A stretch of 64,000 nt of DNA, taken from the NCBI GenBank assembly GCA_029582165.1, contig CM055879.1:31592830-31656829 (forward strand), in the 5' to 3' direction. This document shows positions 34,256-46,667 of the stretch, one piece after another; within the stretch, counting starts at the first letter, position 1; the number at the start of each line of letters is the position of its first letter. The position numbers were made by a program, and so were the translations under genes. Below the pieces are notes generated by a model. That model did no database searches. It was not told where the DNA came from and saw nothing but the letters and a program-made list of their open reading frames with translations. This DNA comes from Portulaca oleracea (taxonomy: Eukaryota > Streptophyta > Magnoliopsida > Caryophyllales > Portulacaceae).

Positions 34256-37200
34256 TCATCGGATGACCATGCGAGCAGTATCCCACAAGACTCTCATGTT
34301 TCCAACCTTGACTTCGGCCTCTTCGAAGGTGGCTCCGGCTTCGATTGACGGGTGGGGCAGCCTGACAATCCTGTCGGACTTGAGCTCGGTTATGTCGACA
34401 ACACACGTTTTGGTGTCGCTCAGATTACAGCCATGCCATTCACCGTCCACCTGGTAGACCGTCCCCTTGGCGATCTCTTTCCCGTGGTTGTCTGTCAGCA
34501 CCACTGCGCGCCCTGCGTCCACTTTCGCATTCGCACAGTTTGAGTTCGAGTTTGAGTTTGAGTTTGGTTTCGAGGTGGAGCAGTCGTTTTGTGTGGTTAC
34601 CCGGTTTGAAGTTTCTGGGCAGGCCGGCTCAGGGGTCTGTGTTCTAGTTGTGGTTGTTGTAGAGGGTCCTCCTAATAAGGTTCTGCCGGGGGTGGGAAGT
34701 TGAGGAGGCCAGCCCTTGAAACCAAAAGGGCCGGTGCCCGTGGGGCCCGCCAGTTCATCGAACGAAGGCCGTGGGGCCATTGATCCATCTCGCTGCTGCT
34801 CATCGGAGAGGGCACCTCTCTCCTCTTCCGGTAATGCGCGCCCATCCTTGGCTGCACGGGCAAGCTTCGCCTTTCTGTTATTCAACCTGTTTCCCAAGGA
34901 AAAACCATGTTCGCATTTAAAATTTAAAGATTACCATCATCATGTATTAAAAGAGAAACTTAGAAGCAGATATATACAATAGTTAAATTTAAAGATTAAA
35001 CCATCATCATGTATTATGTAAAAAGGAAATGTAGCTTACCAATTTTTCAGCTGGGAAGATGTGACTTCGGAACCCTGAAAGAACCAATAAATATATATTC
35101 AGCATGAAACATCACAAGGTTGCAGCTCATGTCTGTTTTTAGATGGGTGAGATACATTTGAAAAAACACGTACCTGCGCACTTAATTTCTCAGCCCATGA
35201 TTGCAAAGACGTCGCATTTTTCTGCATATCAGGTTCGTCGAGGAGAGCACTTTCAATCATTGCAACTTGTTTGTCATTCATTATGGGCCGTTTACGTTTC
35301 CTCAGCTGCTTCTCTTCACCATTTACACTTTCAACCTTTTCATCTTCTTTGACATCCCCTATGATACTTTTGCGGACACCTGATTTGGCATTCTCACTAT
35401 TAGCCACTCAAAGACCAACATACTTTCCTCTTGAACAGTTTGAATCATAGGCACTCATCTCAGCATTTAGCACATCCCTTTTGGTATCTGTCAAAACAAC
35501 CTTAGATGAAGGTTTAGTTGATTTACCTTCATATATCTTTCTATCTTGCCTTCCGCCGTGGGCTTTGTCAATAGGATTGCCCCCTCCTGGGAAATTTGAA
35601 TTTTCACACACACCTTCTCTTAGGTTAGAATTTCTCTTATGATCAAGGTCCACGTCAGGAGATGAACAACCCCTTCCACTTTGTATTTCCTACAGAAATT
35701 ACATTCTATTTTCAACATTTAACACCAAAGTAGTAAAAAAAAAAAAAAAAGGCAAGGACATAGTCAAAAGTTAATACAAGTCAATCAAAATTTCCATTTG
35801 GAGCTTAGACGCATACTTACCATAGCTCTATTGACATCATATTCGGCAGGAGAAGGGTGTGACTCGACGGGTTGGACAAGTGACTGCAATTGTGTGAAAA
35901 AAACCCTGCAACGGAAACAACAAACCGTTCATCTTTTTTCTCATTTCATTGTGACAACCCCCAGGGTCTCACTTGAGGTGGCACTGCATTTCAGGTTGAC
36001 TAACAATTTAACTGTAATTCAGAAGATGAAAGCATGATCTATTTATGATAAAGAGGGGAATGGGCAAAACAAAAGCACCTAGAAGTACAAAGTATTGACA
36101 ATATGCAATATGCATGGTAAAATGGTCAACCATGTTTCAATAACTTCATCTCACAACTCCTAGTGTAAGTCCCGCTTGCGCAGGGCCTAATCACCCCAAA
36201 AGACCCAGATATAGGCAGTCTTATCTCAATAGAAACTGATTCCAAAAGACCCACAAAAAAGCTTTAGCGAAAACCAATTTCAGTAGAAATCTTCTGAGAA
36301 AAGAGTAACAAAAAGCAATGCCAACCAACAAAATTCAACCCAAAAATAAAAGCTAAAAAACTTAGATATGAAATTAGCCTCCTCACGTGCAACTTGTGAC
36401 TTTCACCGCACCGAGGCACATGCATGCACACTTCATGCAACAATAGATGTGCTGAAGGAGTCAATAGACGAATCAAGATGCAATCATACAAAGGTCATTC
36501 GCCAGACTGATATGCTTGATTTTTTCTATCACCTATGATCTTATTTTTAACAGTTACCACAACTTCACCTATGTGGGCGTCCAACATCACCAGACAATAT
36601 TGCTATAGTCAGAGTTTCTCGTGATACTTGGAAATTTCTTCATATCAATTCTATTTTCTCTAAACTAAAACATCACACTCCAGGAACCTTTAACTTTCCA
36701 TAATCCATGTAACCCAATCCAAGTGTATAGAATATATGCAGTAGTAGGCAAAAGCCTACTGACAAATGGTAAAGTGAAGAACAAAAATTACCTTAAAAGC
36801 TGAACGTCTTCTTCATTGAGAAAAGTAGGGATCAAGGATTCTGCATGACCCAACAGAGCACCTACACATAGAATATTATCATGACCAAAGCATAAATTTC
36901 AGCTTCAAATTTAAGTGGTGACTAAGGAATTGTAGTTACGGAGGTTCTTGCAAACAGTGGCGGCTTTCTGAGAGGCTGAACTGAACAGAAATCCAGCTCT
37001 TGGTTGAGAAGGGAATGAAACTCCAGCCCGGGTATCTTGCCTTTCTGTTTTAAGACGTTCCAGAAACTTGTGAAGAAAAAGGTTCCGCTCCTGCTCTGCG
37101 ATATTTAGACAAAGCAAAGATTGTTATTATCCGAACAAGACCCTGATTCAAATACTAGCTCAGATTTCGATGCACTTGTAGTTGGAATGGTGTAACAATT

Positions 37201-40200
37201 CAACCTTTACAGATCTTGGGCACAAAACAATGCAGATTGGCAATCACTTTAACCAATAAAGAAGTCCTTTGATGGGCATAAGAAGCTTGAGCTGTGTTGG
37301 TTGGAATTAAGTTAGATTCAAAGGATTCAGCATGGATCATGTCTGAAGGTGAAGATATATCTAAAATCCACCCAGCCACTGCAAATGGCTCATACTCCAT
37401 TGAAGCATCCTCTTCCTTCATAGGTAAATTAGATGAACACCAGCCAGACAGAAACTCCTGGTAAGACATCGACAAGGTAGCTTCCAGCACATCCGCCTGA
37501 ACAACAAGAAGAAATGCAACAGGTAAGTCCATTAATAGAAAAATGGGGAAAATTACAAATTTTGGGAGAATAAATCTAAGCCAAAATGGCTCCTATGTTA
37601 TTTTGAAAATCAGATTATCCAACATATCATGCGACAAGGTCAAAGTTTGGGAGCTCACAAAGTGTACTGTAATGTAGGATCTAAAATTTGAATCATCAGA
37701 GAAGATATCCACAAGGCGAAGTGCATTGAGTTGCAAAAGTCCCATGGGGTATGCTTTGCCATGGTGGTTACCAAGCCGCTTAGGATCTCTGCTGAGCATG
37801 GTCTTGAGCAATGCAATCACCTACGCGACAGTCTCTATTAGTACGAGCATAATGATTATGAATTAGGAACAATGACATTGAATTCCAACGCATTTTCATT
37901 CTCTTGGCAATTCAAATTTCAGCTATTTGTTGAATTCGAAAAACAAGTTCTAAACTTGGAACTAGTATTGGTGGTTTGATTATAAGTTTATAACCAAATA
38001 AATGTGAAGAGAGTTAAACGTAAGGAACATAATCAGTATCTCCAACTGCAAATTATAATAAAAGTGCAACGGGAAAAAACAACTTAGGGGTTGTGGGACT
38101 CGCAAGAAATCAGTTTTTGGCTTGTGAACACTAACCTCTAATGCAACAGATTTTGTCAAATCCAAGCTCTCTGGTATACTAGCAACCTCATCAAGGTAAG
38201 AAACAGTTTCTGCTTCACAGAGATTCAACAACTGCAAAAAGACCAAAATTCCTCAGTCACGCTATTAGCCAGCACAGGAAGAAAAGAAAACTTGTGCCTT
38301 AAAGTCTTGTGAGACTGTTGTTCTTTCTCAATACAGATAAAACCACCAGTTTGTTCAGGAAAACTGATTGCTTACTTCTGAAGTAAAGGCCTTCAGGACA
38401 CCATTAAGTTACTCAGCCAAAACAGGTACCAGAGTGTAATAGTAACTCAAATTCTGAGGACACCAGGACAGCTACTTACAATTGAGAGGACTCGGGATTT
38501 TAGTCTCGAAACAGCAGCCACAATTGCAGGAGATTCTTTCAAAAAGGTTGAGGCGTCCAACTTCAATGCAGCTTGAGCAAGCCGAAGCACTCCGCCTTTT
38601 CCACATAATTCCTACATAAGTTAGTAGAGCAAATTTACGTAAGTACTTTCTAAGAGAGTACCTCGCAAACCAGAAATGACAAAACACAGAAATTTCAGTT
38701 AAGACAAGAATATAACTCATTTCTTTTGATTTCATTGGCTCAACAACAATCCTCATATTCACTTTGTACATTCACAGCACAAATCATACTTCAGCCATAG
38801 TCACCTTAGTGAGCAATGCATGTATTAAACACCGGACGAGTGGACTATCCATTGCACTTCACATAAATAGTAATATCCAGAATTCTATTTCCATGATATG
38901 ATTATCATTGGCGAGTATGGTACAGAGTGTTTCCTTGTATGTCCATATATTTATTACTCTATTCTAGAGATCACAAACCAAAAACACATCACTGTAGAAA
39001 TTAAAGACACCATTAAAGATAAATCCAATAAGCAACAGACTCTATACCAAAACTCTATAGTACTGTTTTATCCAGACTCTTCATTTCACCATAGCATGCC
39101 TAGATTAACCCACAATGGAACATTTGTATGATACCTAGACTATTTAAAAAGCTAAAAACCTGCAAAATTCCATGAAACCATCCAAGTCCAACATTTGGAC
39201 ACAAATCCATATAGAACAATTTTACCCATACCCAAAGTGTCATCAATTTTACAAATACAACCGTTTTTTTTTTTTTATAGGATTTTACAAATACAACCCT
39301 TCCTAACACAATTACTGAGAGAGCGTCCAGCATTGAGTTTCATAGCATGGCAGCAGGAGAAGCATATATACATTCAGCTGCAATGGCACCAACCAATCAG
39401 CGATCTAGATATGGGCTCCACCCATCACCAAAATCAAGGTAAAATTCATTTCACCCAATTGAAAGGAATATCAACTGTGGCAGAAAATAAGGAATGTCTT
39501 AGTCTACTCAAGGAACAACGAACCACATTGCAAGGATTCAAGTCAAAACCCCCCATATTTGACCATGTTGACCCCATTGTCCTCAGAACCACCAGGAGAT
39601 TGCCATTGAGCATGGAGGAAGCACAAAGTAAAGCATCTCTCACAAGGAGAAGCATCCTTCATTTTGTAGAGGATGTCATCTGGATGCTACATACATTCTT
39701 GTTCCCACAATCCCACCCAACCCTCTTTGGGGGGATCTCAAAGTTAATCAAGCTTCTTTTCGCAATTGACACTCAGCTTGGCTAGAAAAACATCAGATCA
39801 TCACATGTCACATATATCTGGATTAAGGATTTCATAATGCTTAAGCTCACACAGAACACCTTCAGAAGCCCACGTGCACCAGAAAATGGAAACAGTACTG
39901 CAATAGCGCTTCAAAGTACAAATAAAAAGTAATACGGGCAACAAGCACCTGATCGATTAATACCCTACCAAGGCATCCCTAACAAAACATGCGCCTTAAT
40001 CATAACAAAGCATGCACCTTAATCATACTTTGGGAACTTCATCATTACCCAACATAAATCTTTAATGGGAAGTCAACAAACACAAGGGTTGCACGTAGAG
40101 GAAACCTTATTCCTGAGAACGCGCTCTCGAAAAGATTTATGCTGGCATAATGATTGAAGAAACTGCAAAGAACCCTCACATTGCTGGCAACAGAAGTAGA

Positions 40201-42200
40201 CACTTTTTTCAGAAGCCAGACTAGGATTTGAGCAAATATCCTTCTCATCAGCTGACAGCTTGATCTGAAGAAAGTTAATATTCCTACGAACTGCTCCAAA
40301 AGCAGCATCGATAAAAATGTCAACCTGTCAATCAAGAAACAAGGGATACATGAATTTTAACCTCCAAAAAGCCAATCAGACCACTATTCCAGAGTACTGC
40401 AGAAGGCACATTGAGCATACAAATTTAGTATGCTCTACCCCGGCATAGGAGTTGCAAAGAAATTCTTCCCCTTGGGCACTAGATACAAATTACAACCACC
40501 ATGTGAAAGTATTCAGAGGGTCTAAAAGTCAAATTCCTAAAACTTGTGATGAAGTGACGAACATCAGGTAAACTTCCTTTTCGAAAATAGCATAGGTCTA
40601 AGGTAATACAATGTTACAAATGCTAAATAGACCAATTGTTGACAAGAACACAAAAAGGAGAAACAGACACCGCGTGCAAGGAAGACCGCAATGTCGCTAA
40701 CAGTCCTGGAGAGAAAGATACGATACAAAAAGCTAACAGAGGTTTCCATAAAATATACCTTAGGATGTGCCAGCAGAACATAAGCAAGCTCATGCCACTG
40801 TGACGAAATGCATGTTGTCAATAGATACATACTGCAAGCTACAAGAGTGGAGTAAAGAAGCGGCACAGAACCAGACAAATGGTGTCCCTAGAATACAAAG
40901 ACATGTATCAATGCAATGTATGATGTAAAAATTTATGCAAATAAATATATAGATAAAAAAATTAAAATAGCAGGGAAAATCGAAGAACCTGTCCATGGGC
41001 GCTGAAAACAATAAGCAAATAGAATACAAGATCAAGAAGCTGTTCTGACACCTTCAGATCATCAAGTAAAATCTGTGAAATTAATAATCAATCAATTAAC
41101 AACCAGACAGATATACACAAGGAAACCAGGATTACCCCTCATGTATAGATATAAGAAATGTCCACAACAAGTTGAACAAAAACTGCACCATGCTAAAAGG
41201 TGAAATGGCACCAAAAAGGCAGATCTTAAGAGAACAAACTAGAGAGACCATCTAGGCATGGAAACATAGAATAGATGCTGCTGAAGGCATGTCAAATCTT
41301 TCAATGATAGGGAGCCACTGAAACTATACACTTCTCATGTGAGCTCGTGCGCATGAAGCATAGTTCTGAAGAAACCTCCACCCACCCCCACCCAAAAAAA
41401 AAAATTAACAAAAAAACTTTAACAAAAAAACTTAGAAAAAAAAAGAAGGCACAAGGGAAAAGAATATGACCTCTTCATAGTTCCACTCAGTAAACAATTA
41501 GGAAGATAATGCAACTAAAACCAAGCGAGTTGAAATGGCTAGCATGATTTGGCTCGGAAAGAAAAGCCCCTCTTTGTAAAAGTTGACCGTGCTCAAGTTT
41601 TGAAACGTTTCACTCTTGTATTTAGGAAGGAGGCAGGAATGGTAAGGAGGTAGGTGATTGTACAGAGATAACAAGTATGACAGCCTACAGCTCTCAACTT
41701 CCTCCTCCCCAAGCCTCTCAGGACCCTACTCCCTAGCAGTATTCTCTATTATTAAAGGAAAAAATGCACAACATGAACCGTGTGATTTCCAAAATCAACC
41801 AAGAAGTGAAAAATAATCAGGAGCTTGGGAGTAATTTCAGCATTTTGTAGGACTTATTTGAAGAAAAAAAATAGACAATGACATATTTTCATATTCCCCA
41901 ATTCAAGCATAGCTCTGTGGAAGTAATTTCAAACAATGGCGGTAGTCCAACAACTTTCAACTCCCCCCCCCCCCCCCAAAAAAAAAAAACACTCTCTCAA
42001 CATCAGTCCTATTGACTAGTTCCTTCTCTCGCACACAGCTAGCTTATGGTAGAAAATTATGCTTAGCCTGGTTATTAGAGTCCATTCCTCATTTGTGTGC
42101 CAAATGAATAAGTCAATGTAATCTATAAAACATTAAACCCTATACAAATTTTGAGACATACCAATGTATAAACCCAACCCCCCCCCCCCCAAAAAAAAAA

Positions 42201-42233
<33 letters not shown>

Positions 42234-43159
42234 CGAAAAGTCTTTAATTCAAAAAAAACCAACCAAGGTGCTACTTTGCAACAAATAGAGAAACAGCATT
42301 CCCTAAAAGAGTTTCACCAAACAAAATTGCTAGAAAGCAAGTTTCATTTTTTTCTAGCTACATTCAAGGAATTTGGCATTACTAAAAACTATTATTATGA
42401 TGCAAATATCTTGCTATCATTAGGAAGCTTGGGGCACAAGGTAACAAATGAAATTACATGTTTCACCACTTGATTTACAAACACTTGTTCTGTCCCATAT
42501 ATTGTAATCATGCAATGTCGGCATCCGATTAAAAGCACAATAATTAAGTACTGAATAGTTTTGCAGGGCAATCCATGGTAGTATTAGAATTACTTACTTG
42601 TTCAAGCTTAGGGTGTCGAGAAGTTACTTCACACAAAGAATGCAAAAGCCGGAACCCAGACAACAAATATCTCAACGAAGCTTCATCTTTTTTGGAGGAC
42701 AAAATCACAGAAGTCAGGTGCAAAGGGAGGAATCTCAGCAGTTTGTCAAACTCAATCTGAAATTTCACCGCCCATTTCAATATTATTCATCAAAAACACT
42801 CAAATTCATCCAAACATCATAAATTACCAACAAAATGAAGATAATTTTTATCTGGGTCTTCAGTATAAGTTTGAAATAACCTGTAAAGATGAGCCGTTTG
42901 GAGTTATATGCAAGACAGATAAGTTATCAGAGCCCTTCAAAAGCTTACTAAGCTCCTGAGAGTTGAGTCTTTGTAACTCTTTTACTTCTGAGATCAAGTC
43001 AATAGCCTACACAAAGAAGGGCCAAGAGAAAATTTAAACTTTTTGCAAAGGATAAGGCAAACAATGATAAACAAAACAAAATCATAGCGTAAATTACTAA
43101 GGAGTGGAATTTAAGCATCTGGGTACGCTTGAAATTACAGAACTTACCTGGGAAATCAT
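34256..43159 (-). CDS. NDX: NODULIN HOMEOBOX (NDX) homologue with in-frame TGA
   Basis: NDX is a plant-specific homeodomain protein that binds single-stranded DNA; in Arabidopsis it represses COOLAIR antisense transcription by stabilising an R-loop at FLC. Exons (descending): 43159-43148, 43006-42881, 42756-42598, 41072-40989, 40887-40759, 40324-40106, 38611-38480, 38231-38136, 37820-37659, 37496-37205, 37095-36940, 36861-36792, 35905-35821, 35689-35174, 35074-35040, 34886-34256. All introns are GT-AG and every junction keeps frame, giving 968 codons including the stop. The N-terminal region ([19 protein letters not shown] onward) is the conserved NDX helical region. The homeodomain, about 704-770, has [20 protein letters not shown] and the helix-3 motif WLNNRKAKL. 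The C-terminal conserved domain ends DTARMVIR. Oddity: codon 668 (35,410-35,408) is TGA, so translation would stop at 667 aa, before the homeodomain. The start (ATG 43,159) is a 4-codon exon and is uncertain. Confidence 0.92.
38612..40105 (-). other. Intron 6 of NDX
   Basis: The largest NDX intron (1494 bp) with intron 3 (41,073-42,597). A 196-codon antisense ORF inside has no recognisable features. Intron 3 holds poly-C/poly-A tracts at about 41,965-41,990 and 42,178-42,230, with a short CA repeat. Confidence 0.75.
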
Positions 43160-43229
43160 CGTGAAGAAGAACAAATCCACAGCATCGCAGTGAAAGGGGC
43201 GTGATTGTCGAATGCTCGAGCAATGGCAT
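43148..43229 (-). promoter_or_regulatory. Overlapping upstream ORFs at the NDX start
   Basis: In the spliced transcript an ATG at 43,229 opens a 29-codon ORF in another frame that runs over the main ATG, crosses the first splice junction, and stops six bases into exon 2. A second ATG (about 43,181) opens a 9-codon ORF ending at the main start. Both could reduce NDX translation if the transcript begins upstream of 43,229. Confidence 0.45.
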
Positions 43230-43732
43230 TACATGAAAGATTATGAAAAGGGTTGATAGATGCAGAAAAGGGGAGGAAAAAAATTAGGGATAGAAAAGGA
43301 GGGAAAGTAGAAAAAGATTGAAAACGAATGAAATTTGTAGTATGTATTCGTTCGTTAATTCAAGTTCAATTTCAATTTTCAATTGGAATGAATTGAATCT
43401 GGGGAAGAAGGTGGGAGGAGAAGCAATGCACGGGTAAGTAGAGCCCAAATTCTTGTTGTGTTGAGATTTGAGACCCCCCTTTTGCATGTCGTTTATTTAT
43501 CACTTTTTTCAGTAGGTATCTTGCTACAAAATAAATATAGTAAATAAATAAATTAACAAATAATTAAGATTTTGTTATATGTATTCAAACTGTCCCCACC
43601 AAGCCACCACAATACCATTTATAGGGGCTTCACCGGCCATGTAGTTTATTTAAGTTTGTATTTGTACTAGGTAATGTGTAAATATTTTGTAGTTTAATGT
43701 AAACAAGAAAACACAAAAAAATAAGGGTATTA
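43160..43732 (-). promoter_or_regulatory. NDX 5' leader and upstream region
   Basis: Non-coding on the NDX strand. Moderately less AT-rich near 43,380-43,500, consistent with a leader/promoter, but no definite TATA box. Confidence 0.4.
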
Positions 43733-44083
43733 GGATTGTAATATACCCATTTTTTGGGGTATTGGATTGTAATATATACATTTTTATTATTGAATACTAA
43801 TATGTCCGACCTTTATACCTAGATGATTTTAATATATTTATCATCACTTAAGTAGTGGTGAATCAGTCTCAGAGATAATGTGGCAGGCGGAGGAAACATC
43901 CCGAGACCCATAAGGAATCAATACAAGCCTATTAAAGTCATCATTGAGATCGATTCACCACCATTTAAGTCATAGTAAGTATATTAAAATCACCTAAGTA
44001 TAAAGGTCGGACATATTAGTATCCAATAATAAAGGTCGGTATATCATAATTCAATACCCCAAAAGCTAGGTATATTGTAATCC
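43733..44083. mobile_element. Fold-back MITE (351 bp)
   Basis: Inverted arms of about 130 bp: the left begins GGATTGTAATATACCCATTT, and the right, complemented, begins GGATTACAATATACCTAGCT. Both carry TATGTCCGACCTTTATAC and GATTTTAATATA blocks in mirror order. No clear target duplication. Lies about 570 bp upstream of the NDX start codon. Confidence 0.7.
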
Positions 44084-44333
44084 AAAAACTCAAAAAAGAA
44101 AGCAAAGCTAAAATTTGACCCTACTTTATACATCAACAACATGTCACAGTAAAGTCTTGTTAATGCCAGTGATGGATCCAAATGTGAGTTCTCAGATAAA
44201 AATGTCACTAAATTATGTAAAAATTGTAAATTTGTCATCTGGAAAAAATATGTTATGAAACTGTCATTAATTTATGTTTATGATGACAAAAATGTTACTT
44301 TACCGAATCAAAACTTGTTGTGGCCGGTTAAAC

Positions 44334-44354
44334 TCCCCCCCCCCCCCCCCCCCC
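44334..44354. repeat. Poly-C tract
   Basis: A run of about 20 C with one G, followed by TCTTCTTCTTC. Length is probably imprecise. Confidence 0.7.
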
Positions 44355-44639
44355 GCCCATCTTCTTCTTCAATCTTCCTCAGCCCTTCTTCTCCCTATTT
44401 GTTCCAAGCCCAAAAATTGTGCAAATTATTGTTTGTTCCTGGAGCATGTGCTCCAAAATATGACATGGCGGCCACGTGACAGTTTTTTTTTTTAATTTCA
44501 GCAAAAAAAATTGGCGATTACCAACAACGATTACATAAAAGTTATCAAGTCAACCATGGTGTGATCAGTCTACGCAGTTGTAGGCGGTTACCATCAGCAG
44601 ACGGCTTTTTGATCATTGATTGTGCATGATTTTGTTCAG

Positions 44640-45215
44640 AAAATATGATTGTTCACCAGGTATAACTTCATTGTTCACCATACGTTGTTCACTAACTTAA
44701 ATTACATTGTTCACTGAACATTTCATATATGCTAAGAATAGTGACATTGTTCCCCATTTCGTTGTTCACTAATTTGAATTAAATTGTTCACTAAGCATTG
44801 TACAAGTTGTTCACCGATTCATTCAATGTTGTTCATTGGCTTATTGGACTTATTCAAAGTTGTTCATTATCGTTAGAAGTCAATAAAGTTGTTGTTCACT
44901 GACTCATTGAATATTGTTCACTAAATCATTCAATGTTGTTCACTGATATTTGATGTTGCTCACTATCATTAAAAGTCAATAAAGTGGTTGTTCACTGGCT
45001 CATTTGATGTTGTTCACTATCTTTAGAAGTATAAGAGGAGCACTGATAAATTGAATAATTAATGTATAAGATGAACAATGATAATATGGTGAACAATGAA
45101 AACTTATATAGTGAACAATAGAAACATTTGTGATGAACAACTATTCATTATCTGATGAACAATTACGACATATCTAGTAAATAATCTAAACCTATTAGTG
45201 AACAATGACATCTCA
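44640..45215. repeat. Array of TTGTTCACT motifs with strand switch
   Basis: About 16 copies of TTGTTCACT or a one-base variant occur on the plus strand at 44,650-45,020, spaced 15-35 bp. From about 45,060 to 45,210 the motif continues as about 6 copies of its complement (AGTGAACAATG / GATGAACAAT). Spacing is irregular, so it is not a simple satellite. Confidence 0.8.
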
Positions 45216-45546
45216 CTTGGGAAAGCTCCCAATGGACAATACCTATTTTGTTCTCCTTTGCATCACGATGATGATGACAACAATGATGATGATGATGATG
45301 AAAACGATGAACGTGATGGTGATGAAGATGATGATGATCCGAGCTACCCATTTCAATTGTTGGGATTCCGAAGTAAAATTCGTCGTTCACTTGATGGTGA
45401 TGAAGATGATGAACGTGATTATGATGAAGATGATGAACGTGATTCAGCCAGATGAAGAAGAAGATGATGATGATGATGAACGTGATTTTGATGAAGTTGA
45501 TGATGGTAAGATGTTGATGATGATGAACATGATTATGTCAAACCGC

Positions 45547-45607
<61 letters not shown>

Positions 45608-45678
45608 GCAGGTTGAGGAAGAAAAGTTTGAACGTGCATGGTTTAGATGTTACATATACGAGAAAGCGAGGTAATTGA
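45216..45678 (+). other. GAT-rich low-complexity ORF region
   Basis: Dense GATGATGAT and GATGATGAACGTGAT repeats give long ORFs in two plus frames (45,198-45,455 and 45,205-45,678) and in the minus strand. The composition alone explains them; I do not support a gene. The motif GATGAACGTGATT recurs at about 45,405, 45,430 and 45,473. Confidence 0.6.
45553..45605. repeat. (GA)n microsatellite
   Basis: About 26 consecutive GA units, unbroken. Confidence 0.95.
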
Positions 45679-46667
45679 TGAGAGTATTTTTTTTTCTTCC
45701 AAAATTGCCAACATGTACATGCCACATAAGACTTAGAGGACATGCTTCAAGTGCACATAATAGGTATTGTCCATTATCACCGTCCTCAACTACCACCATC
45801 CTCTTCTCTCTCTCCTACTAAATATACTCCAAAAACATACAATAATTTGCAAATTGCCCCTAAATGACTCAATAATCGACCGAGATGACCAAAGTGGCTT
45901 CAACTCAAGTAAACCCACTGGAAGATAACTACACCGAAGAACACCGGTGAAAAGCAACGAACAATGAAGGGGACCCAGCAATCGTCGGCGTCAAGAGGTA
46001 CTTAAATTTTAACCCACGTTTTGTTAGTTGAAAGGTAGGAAAGTCCCAGAGGTGAGTTCAAGGTTACAATTATTTTGGTCTCGAATGTCCTCGAGTGAAG
46101 CTGTGAAATAAAGCAATAGTTCCCTACAAAAAAGGGGGGGGGGGAAGCAGAAGAAAAAAGAAACCCAGAAAACCACCAATCAATGCAAGATGCATTGAGT
46201 AAAATAAAACAAAGGCTGTTAATTAAATATATAATTTGAAGTCAGAATAGATACCAAAACCCCCTTACTGAAAGCATTAATCTCAACAATTGCAGCCTCT
46301 AAACATGTTTCTTCTGGCCATAATGTACACATTATCCAGCAAATACAGGGTGCTGGGTGGATGGGATCATAAGTTACAGGGTTCTGTTCTATAAGACACG
46401 ACACAAACAAACTAACAAAATCAGCTAATTCTTCTATAGCACTCAAATTACATGTACAGAGGATAATTACATAAAATCTTCAACATTGACCTATGCTGCA
46501 GCAGTTCACTGAACTTGTACATATCCATAAATCGGGATTACATAAAAACCTTCATCATCGAACTATGCTGCAGCATTTCACTGTAAGTTTTACATACCCA
46601 CGATCGGGGATTCAGAGCACAGAGAGCCATATAAGTCTGGTGAAGAATGGTTGAGATGGAACCAACT
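45679..46667 (-). other. Gene-free stretch including BSL1 3' flank
   Basis: Probable BSL1 3' UTR adjoins 46,667; the rest is non-coding. Near 46,470-46,580 there is an imperfect repeat (TTCAACATTGACCTATGCTGCAGCAGTTCACT-like, twice). Poly-G run at about 46,133-46,144. Confidence 0.45.

Noticed and set aside
34263..34982. Plus-strand ORFs opposite the last NDX exon
   Set aside because: Shadows; the minus frame is the conserved NDX C-terminal region.
39195..39785. 196-codon plus-strand ORF
   Set aside because: Lies inside NDX intron 6, antisense to the gene, with no recognisable motif or family pattern.
45198..45743. Met/Asp-rich and Ser/Leu-rich ORFs on both strands
   Set aside because: Produced by GAT and GA microsatellites; all frames stay open for compositional reasons.
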